Position numbers and translations under genes: made by a program. 64,000 nt of DNA from Endomychus coccineus (Eukaryota > Arthropoda > Insecta > Coleoptera > Endomychidae), in assembly GCA_958510875.1 (NCBI GenBank), contig OY294068.1, forward strand, positions 23,974,297-24,038,296, in the 5' to 3' direction. Positions 12,331 to 24,150 of this stretch are shown piece by piece (positions within the stretch are counted from its first letter, which is position 1; each line of letters starts with the position of its first letter). The notes below the pieces were generated by a model. It was given only the letters and a program-made list of their open reading frames with translations, ran no database searches and was not told the origin of the DNA.

Positions 12331-13233
12331 CCGGAATATCAAAAATTATCTTGGTCAAGGGTGGTTGTGGAACCAAAAACGTGTGTCTTACTTTACGTTT
12401 GAATTATTTATGTCACTGTCACACTGACATCATCAATAACCTACAAATTTCATACCTATTTATTTCAGTTGTAAAACAATAATGAACTACAAATTAAAAA
12501 TTATCTTGGTCAAGGGTGGTTGTGGAATATAAAACGTGTTACTTTAAATTTTTGAATATGTTTTGTTGAGTCAGAATCTGTTAAGTCATTGTAATGAAAT
12601 TTTCTAATCCAGTTTTTGAATCATGCCTCTTACCACACAGCACAAAATTTTCTTTTTGGCTGAATTTGTGCAACAGTTAAGCGATGATGAACTTCGGTAT
12701 GGTTATTCCCAGCATGACGGTGCAACAGCACATACTACACGAGAAAATATTGCTTTTCTCCGCGAGTTTTTTGATGACCGGCTGATAAGTCTGCATACAG
12801 AAGTTGAGTTTCCTCCGAGATCACCTTGTTTGACAATGATGGACTATTTTATATTTCCTTACTTAAAAAACAAGATTATTCCGGTAAATAATTTGCAAGA
12901 ACTTCAACAAAGAATAGTTCAGCAATGTGCAACCATAACGTCAAAAATGCTGCAAAACGGTTTTCACAGCATGAGGATGCGCGTCAACTTGTGCATCGAA
13001 CAAAACGGGGGACATTTCCAACAATTACTGTAATTTAGTTTTTCTTGTTACTAAAACCGTTATTTCATAACTTGTAGTTCATTATTCTTTTATAACTGAA
13101 ATAACTAGGTATGAAATTTGTAGGTTATTGATGATGTCAGTGTGACAGTGACATAATTATTTCAAACGTAAAGTAAGACACACGTTTCAGATTCCACAAC
13201 CACCCGTGACCAAGATAATTTTTCATATCCGGG
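12331..13233 (+). mobile_element. TIR DNA transposon inserted in another transposon
   Basis: Terminal inverted repeats of about 165 bp start CCGGAATATCAAAAATTATC and end in GATAATTTTTCATATCCGGG, flanked by TA on each side (12329-12330 and 13234-13235). The same termini bound the elements at 40265-40655 and 51232-52186. Inside the left arm, a second partial copy of the TIR (ATTATCTTGGTCAAGGGTGG) recurs at about 12499-12550, a local duplication. It encodes the short transposase-derived frame 12623-13033. Confidence 0.9.
12623..13033 (+). CDS. Internally deleted Tc1/mariner-type transposase, 136 residues
   Basis: The start MPLTTQHKIFFLAEF resembles the extreme N-terminus of insect DDE transposases, but it runs at once into the C-terminal catalytic half: SQHDGATAHTTRENIAFL (second D) and FPPRSPCLTMMDYF. 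Between the D of QHDG and the last D of MMD there are 41 residues, as in DD41D-type relatives. The D of the usual SPDL is C here. The HTH region and the first catalytic D are missing, so no transposition activity is expected. The deletion kept the frame open, which is odd enough to ask whether a DNA-binding-less or inhibitory protein is made. The C-terminus CIEQNGGHFQQLL is shared with the deleted copy at 40410-40455. Confidence 0.7.
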   Translation: MPLTTQHKIFFLAEFVQQLSDDELRYGYSQHDGATAHTTRENIAFLREFFDDRLISLHTEVEFPPRSPCLTMMDYFIFPYLKNKIIPVNNLQELQQRIVQQCATITSKMLQNGFHSMRMRVNLCIEQNGGHFQQLL

Positions 13234-13545
13234 TACATATAAATTGCAAGCTGTCTTGAAAATTTCCACATCTAAAAACATAATAATCCATTTTTAGTAA
13301 ATTTTGCTTCATCCGTCCAAATCATATTATTCAAAAATGATTCATCCTCTTGAAACTTCGACATGATAAATTCTCCAAAATTCACTCGCTTAGGTAAGTT
13401 GTTTGCTGATGGCTTCTGTTTTCTGGGATATCGAGCTGCAAATATGTTACACGTTCTTGTTATAACTCTGTTGCATTCTCCATAAATAATAAATACATTT
13501 AAATAGTCTTCGTTTGTGTAATTCAACCGTGCCGGCATTGTTTAC

Positions 13546-14290
13546 AATAATTTTAAACTAAATGATATTTCTTCATTCTCTGACATTCGTATAATTAGCC
13601 AAGACCAACTAGATTTATCAAATTTAAAAACGCCCACTCGGCAAAGGTGGAAAACTAGTATTTTGTCAATAAATCGAAAACGATAATATTTAGGTATAGA
13701 GAACTAAACACAAGGTTAGCCTAATTTTTTGTGCTGAATACAGCTACTATAAAACAAATGGGCATTTCCATTTGAAAATTTAGAGTTTATGACATTTTTT
13801 AAATTAATATTTCAATATTTTTTTTGTGAGCACCCTGTACAATATCGGAAATTTTCTTTGTTGTATGTCTCTGCGCTAAATCTTTGATTACAAAATGCCA
13901 AAAGTGCGTTACGAAATATGCAACGGTTAGGAAGAAACTGTCAATTAAGTACAGGTCCGCATCTATATTTTTTTTTCTAAGATTGCAAATATCTGAAAAA
14001 CTGTTTAATTTAGGTATAGGACATCATAGATGAAATGTACTTAGAATTTCTTGTAGCATTCAAAAAGGGAATAAATTATAGGATATTCTATTAAAAATAA
14101 CGTTGTCATCGACTGCCGTTAGAACCGGAGGTTCCGCATCTTGAAAATATTTCCGATGAATAGTACTCATTGACTTCGGTCATCTGCCATATTTTCAAAA
14201 AAATTACCCTGCGTAATATGCCTTTATATCTTTGAAGTTGCATTAGCCGAAGTGTATTGCTGTTCTCTTCCGCTTTTTTATATTCCTCTA
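13546..14290. other. Transposon-derived non-coding stretch between two elements
   Basis: Probably the terminal non-coding part of the DUF4817-type element and unassigned repeat sequence. GAGCACCCTGTAC at 13828-13840 has the look of a Tc1/mariner-type end. No gene seen. Confidence 0.35.
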
Positions 14291-15847
14291 CAAGGTGTTC
14301 CATCTCAGACGAGCCACCCCGTATATTTCTTATCCCATAGTGAGTGGAAAAATCTCCAGAAACACATCGAATGATTTTGTAAGGGGGAGATCTTTTGATG
14401 TATATTTGAGGCTTGAACGAGCAACCCCTATAAATTGAATAGGGGAGAGGGGTTGACTGATACGTCATTTGAAAGGTCTTGGAAGCCTCTTTACAACGGT
14501 GTATGAAAAACGTAAATTTGATGAACCGTTTTCGACAAAAATTAATTTTGTTGCTCGAATGCATCACCTTGAATATTTTGGTTATTTGTACAATGTACAA
14601 GCTCATTTTTATTAAGCCTTTTTTACAAACTTAAACAATCTTCAAAAAATCACATTCGTAAAAAAATTGAATTGTGTTGTCATGCTTACAATGAAAAAAA
14701 TTAAATCTTCAAATGTTCAAATTGTCCTCCATTAACTTCCATACAATAATACATTCTCTCAAACTAATAAATAAAAAAACAGCAAAACATTTCCTTATGT
14801 TGCCTTCATTTTTTGTTCTTAGAAGGTGATTATCTGGTTTTAACGTTTCTTCGATCATTTCATGATTTTAATCAATCCTCATGTATTTCGAGAAGCTCAC
14901 ACTCAACATCGGGAATAGCTAAACGTTTGGGTAGGAATTTTGGGAGACCACCTAATTGGACCTCTGTTTATTCTGGGTAATTTAAATGGCGAAATTTATC
15001 ATGAAATGTTGGAAAATGCGTTAATAACTGAACAATTAGAAAACGATCCTCTACTACTTGAACAAAAATTGCATTTCCAACAAGACGGAGCTCCTCCTCA
15101 CTATGCCGCACCAGTTCGCCAATACCTCAGTTTGCAATACCCCGGTCGTTGGATTGGAAGAAGAGGTCCTATGGAGTGGCCTGCCCGATCTCCTGACCTG
15201 AACCCTCTGGACTTATTGTGGGGACATCTTAAGTCCAAGATTTTTGTGACTCAGCCTGAAAATTTGGACGAACTACGCCAATGAATTGTAAATGACGTCA
15301 AATAACTCCAATTATGCTGAACCATGTTAGAGACGGTTTTCAGTCAAGATTGTATTATTGTAAGGAAGTCAATGGAGGACAATTTGAACATTTGATTTAA
15401 ACACGCAGATTTAATTTTTTTCATTGTAAGCATGATAACACAATTCAATTTTTTTACGAATGTGATTTTTTGAAGATTGTTTAAGTTTGTAAAAAAGGCT
15501 TAATAAAAATGAGCTTGTACATTGTACAAATAACCAAAATATTCAAGGTGGCGCATTCGAGCAACAAAATTAATTTTTGGCGAAAACGGTTCATCAAATT
15601 TACGTTTCTCATACACCGTTGTAAAGAGGCTTCCAAGACCTTTCAAATGACGTATCACTCAACCCCTCCCCCCTATTCAATTTTGAGGGGTTAAAGCGCC
15701 CCCTATTAGGGGGTGGCTCGTTCAAGCCTCAAATATACGTCAAAAGATGTCCCCCAAACAAAATCATTCGACGTGTTTCGGGAGATTTTTCCACTCACTA
15801 TGGGATAAGAAATATACGGGGTGGCTCGTCTGAGATGGAACACCCTG
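14291..15847 (+). mobile_element. DNA transposon with about 450 bp terminal inverted repeats
   Basis: The left end CAAGGTGTTCCATCTCAG and right end CTGAGATGGAACACCCTG are flanked by TA (14289-14290, 15848-15849). The arms 14291-14745 and about 15367-15847 are complementary over nearly their whole length, apart from an extra GC-rich block at about 15690-15715 in the right arm. The interior 14930-15300 encodes a DDE transposase remnant. Because the arms are so long, the same short frames (MSLYIVQITKIFK...) appear on both strands; these are mirror artefacts, not genes. Confidence 0.9.
14931..15375 (+). pseudogene. DD41D-type Tc1/mariner transposase, C-terminal half
   Basis: Reads VGILGDHLIGPLFI, then LLEQKLHFQQDGAPPHYA with the second catalytic D, then RWIGRRGPMEWPARSPDL and NPLDLLWGHLKSKIF with the third acidic residue. 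Counting from QQD to the D of NPLD gives 41 residues between, which points to the DD41D (rosa-like) branch; the block also matches the DDE_3 superfamily. The stretch stops at 15282-15284, then in the next frames gives TMLETVFSQDC and KSMEDNLNI, the usual end. The N-terminal HTH and first D are not seen, so the copy is 5'-deleted. No activity is expected. Confidence 0.8.
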
Positions 15848-18800
15848 TATATTTGAACACAGTAAGAAATCTCCAAAATTGAAAGTTGAGATGGTATCTA
15901 GTTCTTGATATTTGAATAAATTTCGATTTATATCTAATGTACCCTATGTCAACGTGCAGTACTAAGAGCTGTTAATATCTGTTAGAAAATCTGCTAGATT
16001 ATCGCCTTTGGCAATGAGTCGTTTAGTAAAGGGGGCCTGAGCGTGCGAATATGCAACTGTAAGTTCATGTAAGCGGAAGGTAAATACTGCAGTAATTACA
16101 CGACTATCGCCTACTGTCCTATCTGCAAACAAGTGCACTGATAATGCATCCTCCTGACAGTGGTCACACCAACGCTTCAGGCACCCAGTCTCTCTTCAAC
16201 CACTGTACCTCGACCTCTCTAGATGCATGTCACACGTTAGTCCTCTCAGGATATACGACGACAATTCCCCGCTATATCGTAAATTAAAATAAAACGAGTT
16301 TAACAAACAGGGATGCAGCCCCTGTCTCATATAGATTCAAGAGTGACAGCTTTGTTGGGAATAGGGTGTAAGATTAAGACACTTTAATTGATTTCAGATT
16401 ATTCGTTATTATATTTGTGTTTACTTGCTCATAAGTAGAAAACGTGCACACAAATATGTATCGGTTCACATGAAAATATTCATGTATTTTAGAAAACATG
16501 CAATGAAGAATGGAAAAACATGATACTTAATGTCGATGTTATGTTCCAAAAGTTCAACCAAAACAATTCAAAATGTTATTTGATATTTCACTTCTTATAT
16601 ACAGGCTGTTTTTTGTTCTATACACGGGAGGAAAACCTATAATGTTCGAATTCTGACGATTTGAAGATATCAAAGACACAAACAGTTGAAACACTCAATA
16701 AGAAAATTTGTTTAGTGAAGTATTTTATTCTGATTTATGTTGAGTAATGTGGGAATTCTCACACTTCCCTAGATTTTCACCATTCACAAAGCCATTCAAA
16801 TGACAATAAGCTCCTACGCTTTGTAACGGTTTCACCGTTACGTGTTTAAAGAACACTGTAATGAATAGATTAAGATTCCTCTTCGGTTAGGAATCGTGTC
16901 ATATGATTTATCAGAGACATCTGCCCGGTCAATAAAACATCGACTATTGAAACTAGCATTCCTTATGTTTGATGTCGCTAGGTATCGCGAGGAGGGGTTG
17001 ATATCAGATCGGAAGTCTAAAACGGGCATTGTCGTGACAGTGTTGATTGAGGTATGTTGATTTTCAATAATTCTTTTGTTTTATAATCATTTCTTAAATT
17101 TTGCTATTGAAATATAAATTATCGGGGACTATTTAATTTGATTTGTCTTCGTAATTGGAATTCAGGATGTACAGTCCCTGAACGGGTTAATTTCAGTGGA
17201 AGTAATTATCAACTTACCTCACGGCACTTCACACAATCAATTTGTATGTAGCATATTTCAATGATAATCTTTTCCATCACTGCATAAATTGTTGTAATTG
17301 TTGTACGAAATCAATCTAACGAGACGTAGGCAGTTTATACTGACAATATTTCTTTTTCCTCTTTGTATTTAACCCCACAAATTGCACATGGTAATATTGA
17401 GTGATTTTGAGAATCGCCATTTTGTTATCTGGTACATAAGTACGCAGGGTTGTCTTATTAGACTAAAACGTGCAGTAAATGTTGTTCGGGGTTATCACAA
17501 AGTAGGTAACTCAATTACTGCTTATTGAGTACATATGTATCACGTCTGCTACACGCAGACAAATTACAAACATCAATCCTTGTATGCAAATCATTTCAAG
17601 CAATTCAGATTTTATGCTAACTGACAAATTCCAACATTTTAATTATTATTCTTTCATTCACATTTTAATTATTATTCTTACAGTCACTTCTTATTTTTTT
17701 TTTGCTAATTTGAGTATCAATTGTAATAACTTAATTCTTTCAGATTAATTTAGATTGTTGTTTAACTTGATATCTCTTCAAGATTTCAATATTGTAATAC
17801 AGTGTTTTTACAATTTGGAGAGATAACATAATCAGTTGTGGAATCGCATGGTTATTCCGATTGATTGTGCTACTCGTCCCTTTGAACTTAGGTCAGGTAC
17901 TGTTCGTTCTTTGAAATTACAGGGTTTGAACGACTGAGGTGCCTCATTCCTTCTTCCCGAGACGGTTTAGTGAATTCCCTGGCCGGAGACTTCCAGCTCC
18001 ATCAAGTTCCAAGGAGGGTAACATTTTTTAGTTTGAATGACCATATTTTCATTTCTCTGATTTATGTTATCCAACTGAATTTGTATTCCACTAATTTTTG
18101 TAGAACCCATTTCGAGGTTCACTTTTAATTCTTTATATTTGATAATTTTTTCAATTAAAATAATTGATTTCAAACTCTTAACTAAATTTACATATACATT
18201 TATTTTTTTTGTATTTAAATTCTATACCAAGTATTTATTTTCATATTTGTTATTATTCAAAATTCAATTTTATTTTATGTAATACCAAAATTGTAATTTA
18301 TTTAAATTATTATTATTATTCCTTCAGGAATAAAACAAATTGTTAAGTTGGACTTGTATTATTTTTCTGAATATCCATCAATTATCATCCACCTCGTAGT
18401 GCCTGGATTCTTGACTGTGAATTCATTATTTTTGTGGTTATTTATTAAGCAGTTGGCACTCAGGGCAATTCACAAGTCTAGAATCACAGGGCACGTTTCA
18501 CTACGAGCCCTGAGACTAATTACTTTAATTTGAGCTAGTTGGGCAATTAAAAACCGACGCTTAGCGTTCCGTTTCAGCTTTTATCTGCCAAAAATCAGCA
18601 TCAACTATCAACTTGTAAGTTCTATAACCGTAGCACTATTCTTTTGTACATGAACTAACTCCAGTGTAAATTTGATAATAATCCTTATGTAAGTTCAATT
18701 CGATGTAAAGCAATGAGTCAGTTAACATGGGGGTCGCTAACTTCCTAGAAAGCTTTTAAATATTTTATAAAAGTGATAGTAACGCAACGATAAACTAATA

Positions 18801-20104
18801 AGAAACCTTGCAAATTTTTGAGAATGGTAATTTTTTTGAGGGATAGTGCTAAATTCTTCGCATTTTCGGCATTACTGAATTTTGAAAAATTAAAACGAGC
18901 ACGATTTTTTTTCATTTCTACTAATTTTCAAGAAAACGTTAGGGTAACAAATATTCCGCTCGTATAGTAATGTAATATCCAAAATTAGTACTGATAAGTT
19001 CACATCAGATGTCCTCAGAACAAACAAATTATATAGAATAATAATTTGATTATACAAAATAAATTTCAAATGATGAAAAACAAATTTTAATTTCTTCATT
19101 CTTGTGGAAGAGTTACCCCATTTCGAGGATAATCTGTGTAACTGCTGGTTGCGATTTCTCATTTCACGGAAGAGCGAGTTTCACACGGAACAGTGTCCCC
19201 AAACAAACTTCTAAAATAACAAATCTAGTTCTAGTCTTGTGTTTGTAATAACAAATAGTGTAATGGGTATTTGAACTAAGAGCTTAACCCTTCGTAAACA
19301 GAACATTCATTTGTATCTGGGTAGTAAAGAGAGCGTCGCGTGCAGTGGTCGCCTTACATCCCTCGGGATATACTATGAAAGACTCATGAATCTGTTTTGC
19401 GTTCAACAATAGTTGAAGTATTGTAGTCAATATGCTTCAAGCTTTCGATAAACATGACACTTTAGGCTGTCTCCCGAGAATATCGAACAGCCTGTGAAAA
19501 ATAAGCCTCCTTAATATGTTCTTCACTTCCCAAGGTGAAAAGGTGACAATTTAAAAAACTGATTCCAAACTTTGTTTAGTTGTGGGTAACGTAAAAATTG
19601 TAGTGCCGTCTACATTAGGCAGACTGGACGAACTTTAGTGTGAACGATTGAAGTAAGTAAGAAGTTAAAGTTGCAGGTAATTAACAGTGATGTTAACACT
19701 GTTGCGTTAAAATAACTTAACTCCCAGGAAATCATTACAATGGAGTAAAAGACTTAAGGATCAGGACTTAGACTATAGGCAAATAATTCATTGGAATTCG
19801 ACCTTAATTTTCCTTGAATGCATAGTTTCAATTTTGCTAAGTAGAATCTACATATTTAATATATGAATATTTGATTTATTTCACTAATATTCTTAAAATA
19901 CGAATTGGCATTACATGATATTTTTTTGTGAGTAGGAACCGACAATAATGATAACCCAGAAATATATCGTGCTCACCTTGTAATTAAAGTCTGCTTACAA
20001 TTTTTTTACAGATTAATATGAAAAAACAATAGAAATATTTCCTAACGTTTATATTTGAATTTTACAAGCTGCAGTACAAAAAGTAATGTTGATAGGAGGG
20101 ATTT
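15848..20104. other. Long intergenic stretch, no gene recognised
   Basis: About 4.2 kb of mostly AT-rich sequence. A short hairpin GTAACGGTTTCACCGTTAC lies at 16823-16841. The string GGAAAACCTATAATGTTCGA at about 16631 closely resembles TAAAACCTATAATGTTTGA at 43572, probably a shared repeat. Open frames (16838-17029, 17967-18173, 18890-19162) have no recognisable character. Confidence 0.4.
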
Positions 20105-20545
20105 AATCGGAACTTAACGTGAATTATGAACCTTCAAATATGGATGACGCCCCGATGACGGATTTCCCGGTCAACAAAACGTTGTTATTCGACTTCTCAG
20201 TTTATAACTAACGTTGGATTTAAATTCCACACCTGAATTAATGTAAAAAACCAAAGTTTCGTTCGATTCTAAAAGATCGAGAAAATTGACAGATTTTTTA
20301 TGCATATACCTTCAAAATATTGGGAAATTCGAAGTTAACCTGAATTATGAACCTTCAAATACGGATTTCCCAGTTAACAAAACGTCGTTATTCGACTTTT
20401 CAGTTTATAACTAACGTTGGATTCGAATTCACCACCTAAAATAACCCAAAAAACCAAAGTTTCGTTCGATTCTAAGAGATCGTGAAAATTGACAGATTTT
20501 CCATGCATATATGTATGTACCTTCAAAATATTGGAAAATTCGAAG
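20105..20545. repeat. Two-copy tandem repeat of about 220 bp
   Basis: The segment from TTAACGTGAATTATGAACC through GTTTATAACTAACGTTGGAT, CCAAAGTTTCGTTCGATTCT and GACAGATTTT to CCTTCAAAATATTGGGAAA is followed at 20335 by a second copy with about 90% identity. The start of a third (CTTAACGTGAATTATGAAT) lies at 20630. The second copy lacks a small piece (GATGACGCCCCGATGACG) and has ATGTATGTACC where the first has ATACC. Confidence 0.85.
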
Positions 20546-21041
20546 TTTTTTAAAACTCGCGTAACCTCTCCGATCCGTTCTATGTGACTTTAGAACCCTA
20601 CTCATACCGTTTTTTCGGATTTAATCGAAGCTTAACGTGAATTATGAATATTAATAAGTTATGGTGAATATTATTCTCTAAAACGCAACGGAAAACCCAA
20701 AGAATATTGGAAATACATCCAATATGTACTTAATTTATTAATGGGTTAGTCCGTGGTTAAAAGTTTGACAAATTCATTCAAACACGGTCTTCAAACCTCT
20801 GTCATTGTTCGATAGATCCGTTATTAATTAAGATGAAAAATGTTAAAAATCATTTTTTTTTAAATACACGGTATCTTTACATAACATAGTCACTGAAATT
20901 CTTGCTCGAGCACTTTATCTTAACATCTTTCTGGATTCAATTTCTTCAGGTCCAGACGCAACTCGGATGCAACCGAATAAGGTACCACTATTTCACGTTT
21001 TTCAATTTTTACTTTATTTGAGTTCTATCGGTTAGGATATA
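20546..21041. other. Short intergenic stretch
   Basis: Nothing recognised apart from the third partial repeat start at about 20630. Confidence 0.4.
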
Positions 21042-22280
21042 CGAGGGCAAGCTGAAAGGTTCCTGAAAAATTAAACAAGAAATGATTTATTTGGTCTGAA
21101 CTTATTTTATTTCTCAACATATTCTCCTTGTAGCCTGATCACTTCGTCCAACGTTTTTCTAATTTTTCGATCCCTTCCAAATAATACGAATTTGGCAATC
21201 TTTCAAAATAGGCGTTTTTGTTTCAGCGATGACCTCATTGTTGGAGCCAAATCTCTTTCCGCCGAACCATTTCTTCAAGTTTGGAAATAGATGAAAATCG
21301 CAAGGAGCCAATCTGGAGAATATGGTGAATGACGAATCAATTCGTAGCGCAATTCATGCACTTTTGCCATTGCGACTGCGGGTCTGTGCACCGATGCGTT
21401 ATGCTGGTGGATGAGTACCTTTTTCTTTGCCAAATGCGGCCGCTTTCCCTTCAAATCGGCGCCGAATCGATCCAACAGCTCTGCATAATATACGCCAATG
21501 ATCGTTTTCCCCTTTTGAAGATTATTATCGATATGGACGACACCGTGCGCATCCCAAGAAACTGTCGCCATGTCTTTGCTGACGATAAACCCACTTTGAC
21601 CTTTTTCGGCTTCGATTTGCCAGGACAAGTTCACTGTTTCGATTGTTCTTTGGTCTCTGGTGTGTTATGTTGGATCCATGTTTCGTCCATGGTTATGAAA
21701 CGGTGCAAAAGTTCTTCTTATCGGGCTTGAATATCGCCAAACACTCCTTTGAAGCTGTCACACGGTCGCGCTTGTTTCCAATAAAGCGCAAATGCGGCAC
21801 CCATCTGACAGATAGCTTTCTCATATTCAAGAATATATGCAAAATGCTCGCTACTCGTTGCTCGCTACCTGCTCACAACCTCAGCTACCTCGTGCACTTT
21901 AACTCGCCGATCGTCCAATATCATAACATGGATTTTATCGACAATTTCTGGTGTTGTAACGTCAATTGAACTACCAGAACGTTCGGCGTCATACTATCCA
22001 ATCCATGATGAGGAGTTCCCATGATGTATAACAAACGTTGCGTAATGTTCTTCCACTCAAGAAATAATGTTTAATCAAGACGCGAAATTCACTTTTTCAC
22101 ATGTTTACAAGAATCTTCAAGGTTGATTGCTTTCGATGGACGTCAATACAGAACTGAAGGACACGTTAGTCTGGAAATTTGTATGCGTTCTAGTTAAAGA
22201 TGGTACTTAACAAAACACATGGGATTTTCGATTGTGGTGCCATCTATTCTATTTTTAAGAGACTTTTCACGTTGCCCTCA
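21042..22280 (-). mobile_element. mariner element, dead copy
   Basis: Ends CGAGGGCAAGCTGAAAGG and TTTTCACGTTGCCCTCA form short inverted repeats flanked by TA. The length (about 1.24 kb) is right for mariner. The minus strand encodes a degraded transposase: TPEIVDKIHVMILDDRRVK, ITMDETWIQHNTPETKEQS (first catalytic D), VSWDAHGVVHID, KKKVLIHQHNASVH and HSPYSPD. The second catalytic aspartate of the usual HQDNA block is histidine, and frameshifts lie near 21.64, 21.72 and 21.28 kb. Mariner moves by cut-and-paste into TA sites in the nucleus; this copy cannot. Confidence 0.9.
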
Positions 22281-23360
22281 TACAGTATGATTTTTATTAT
22301 TAATTAAATGTTGACGTTGAAAGGTCTAATGTTTCTTCCAGTAAAGTTACTTCCAATTGTACTTTCTCCGAAGACACAACATAACCCAGATGATTTCTTC
22401 AATAACAAACTGGCCTCTTGCCTTTTCTTGTAATACGTTATGTACCTATGTTTCTTCATTCCTACACTGAGTTTAGTAATATCTTTTCCATCTCTCGACG
22501 ATCTTCATCCTCACTTTGATGGATTGAAGATGTGTAAGTTTTCTTACAATAAAAGAAATGATAACAAAGATAATATTGTGAGAAATAAATTACGCACTAA
22601 ATTCATTTAGAAGCAGTCATATTGATCGCAAATAAACACTTGCCAGCTTGTCAATGATTTAATTTTTTAATTGCGCTCTTCTCTTTTAGCGGAACAGTTG
22701 CACTAGAATGGCAATATATGAATATCGAGAGCATTATACACCACTACAAATCCGTCTTTATTATACGGGGTCATGAATATGGAGTGTTAAAATTAAAATA
22801 CACAGTCCTTAAGCCGCTCACAATGGTTAGAGAGGTTTGAAGAGAGACGCAGCTGCGACCGCCAGGGGGAGCTTCTACTCCCCAATTTCAACTTGAACAA
22901 GCGGGTGAGCGTTAGCTGATCTAATCACTGTCGAATTTTATTGAGTTGCCAACTACGGTCATCAGGTGTTTTATTTAATTGAAATAATACATGCAAAGTG
23001 ATATTTATGGAATTATTAGGGCCCAGCGATTTCGCTTTTCATCCTTTCCCTTCGATTCAATTGCCAATTATTCGGTTCCAATTGCAGATGTGGGTTCGTT
23101 ATATACATATTTATAGAGATGTGGACATCTTTGGATCGTTTACCTCTATCGTTTAAGATTTTCATAAGAATTGATAGACTCTAAGAATGTAAAAATCAAA
23201 AAAGTTCGAGATAGTTTTGAAATTATACGATGCTATTATAGGCAGATAATAATAGTTCTATGCTATGGAATTCGAATAGGAGAACTGGTGGTGACGCCTG
23301 GCGAAATAGTGAGGCACGTTTGATGAGTATGTTTTAATCTAAACATACATAAAACAACTA
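22281..23360. other. Intergenic stretch
   Basis: No gene recognised. 22840-22925 is GC-richer (GCTGCGACCGCCAGGGGGAG) than its surroundings and may be a repeat remnant. Confidence 0.35.
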
Positions 23361-23368
23361 TCAGGAGT

Positions 23369-24150
23369 TTGATTTTCAATAGCTTCGTAAATAAGAGGCT
23401 GGCACGCTTAGGAATAATAGGTGCAATGTCGACCACCCCAACGGCAGCGATGGAGAGGCTGCTGGGGTTGGAGCCACTGCACCTTGCCGTTCAGGCAGAA
23501 GTCATAAGAGGAGCATATCGCTTCGATCTTATTGGACAAGGAAAGGCCGACCAAAAAGGTCGAAGCATTCTTCAATTGCTTAAATCACCTGGAAACTGTC
23601 GTCGCACTCGCTAAAGCGGGGGCGGAAAAACCACTGATTGGACCAGAGCCAACCTGTGGCATTTCTCATGCCACAGCGAAATCAGTAATCCAAAAATGGA
23701 TCGAGACAGAGTATCGTGACTAATGGAGGGAACTGCCCCGTACGTCGCACTCCAAGCGACTGATGGGTGATCTCCAGCAGCAACAACATGCAAGGGTTGC
23801 GGCGTGGAAGAAGAGACCTATGCATTTGCTGTGTTAGTGCACGGCATACGAGGTTGGTCGTCGGACATACCTCGGAGACGATAAAACTACACTCGAGGAA
23901 ATCAGAAGTATCCCCTATATCAGGCTACCTAATTTCATAGAATACACCGCACTGATGAGGAAATAACAAAATGTGATGGCACAATAGGACTCTATTGACC
24001 GCAGTGTAGTGGGGCTTTCCCTGGGAAGGAGAACCAACCTCACAGAGGAGGGGTTTTAGTCGGTAAGAATCCGGCACACCCGGGGGCACGGTTACCGGAG
24101 GTGTCTATGCAATATTTCCCCTGGGATCTGGGAAACTATCGCACATAATC
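23369..24150 (+). pseudogene. R1-like non-LTR retrotransposon, RT/RNase H junction and 3' UTR
   Basis: RLARLGIIGAMSTTPTAAME followed by LLGLEPLHLAVQAE is the conserved end of the R1/LOA-type reverse transcriptase thumb region. A second frame at 23570-23720 gives LAKAGAEKPLIGPEPTCGIS, the post-RNase H linker, then WRELPRTSHSKRLMGDLQ. The RNase H domain itself is missing between the two, so the copy is internally deleted. The GC-rich tail at 24010-24130 (TTTTAGTCGGTAAGAATCCG, ACCGGAGGTGTC) looks like the element's 3' UTR. Frameshifts make it inactive. Confidence 0.8.

Larger units (their letters stand above)
11960..13545 (-). pseudogene. Tc1/mariner-type transposase (DUF4817 N-terminus), split by a nested insertion
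   Basis: Minus 13538-13255 gives an N-terminal helix-turn-helix segment (YTNEDYLNVFIIYGECNR, FAARYPRKQKPSA) of the insect DUF4817 type, then MIWTDEAKFTKNG with the first catalytic D. The frame is then interrupted by a complete TIR element at 12331-13233. Minus 12330-11980 continues with YLENLPLVEHRNIFYQYDG, APPHNAYLVSAG and, in another frame, GAFLWPPRSPDLSEM, i.e. the second D and the SPDL block. The two halves abut if the insert is removed. Internal deletion after the SANN segment and frameshifts show that it was decaying as well as interrupted. The minus-strand 5' terminus may be the GAGCACCCTGTAC near 13828. Confidence 0.8.

Noticed and set aside
14106..14606. 166-residue frame on minus, and its mirror at 15509-15694
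   Set aside because: Lies in the long terminal inverted repeats of a DNA transposon; the same peptide appears from both arms.
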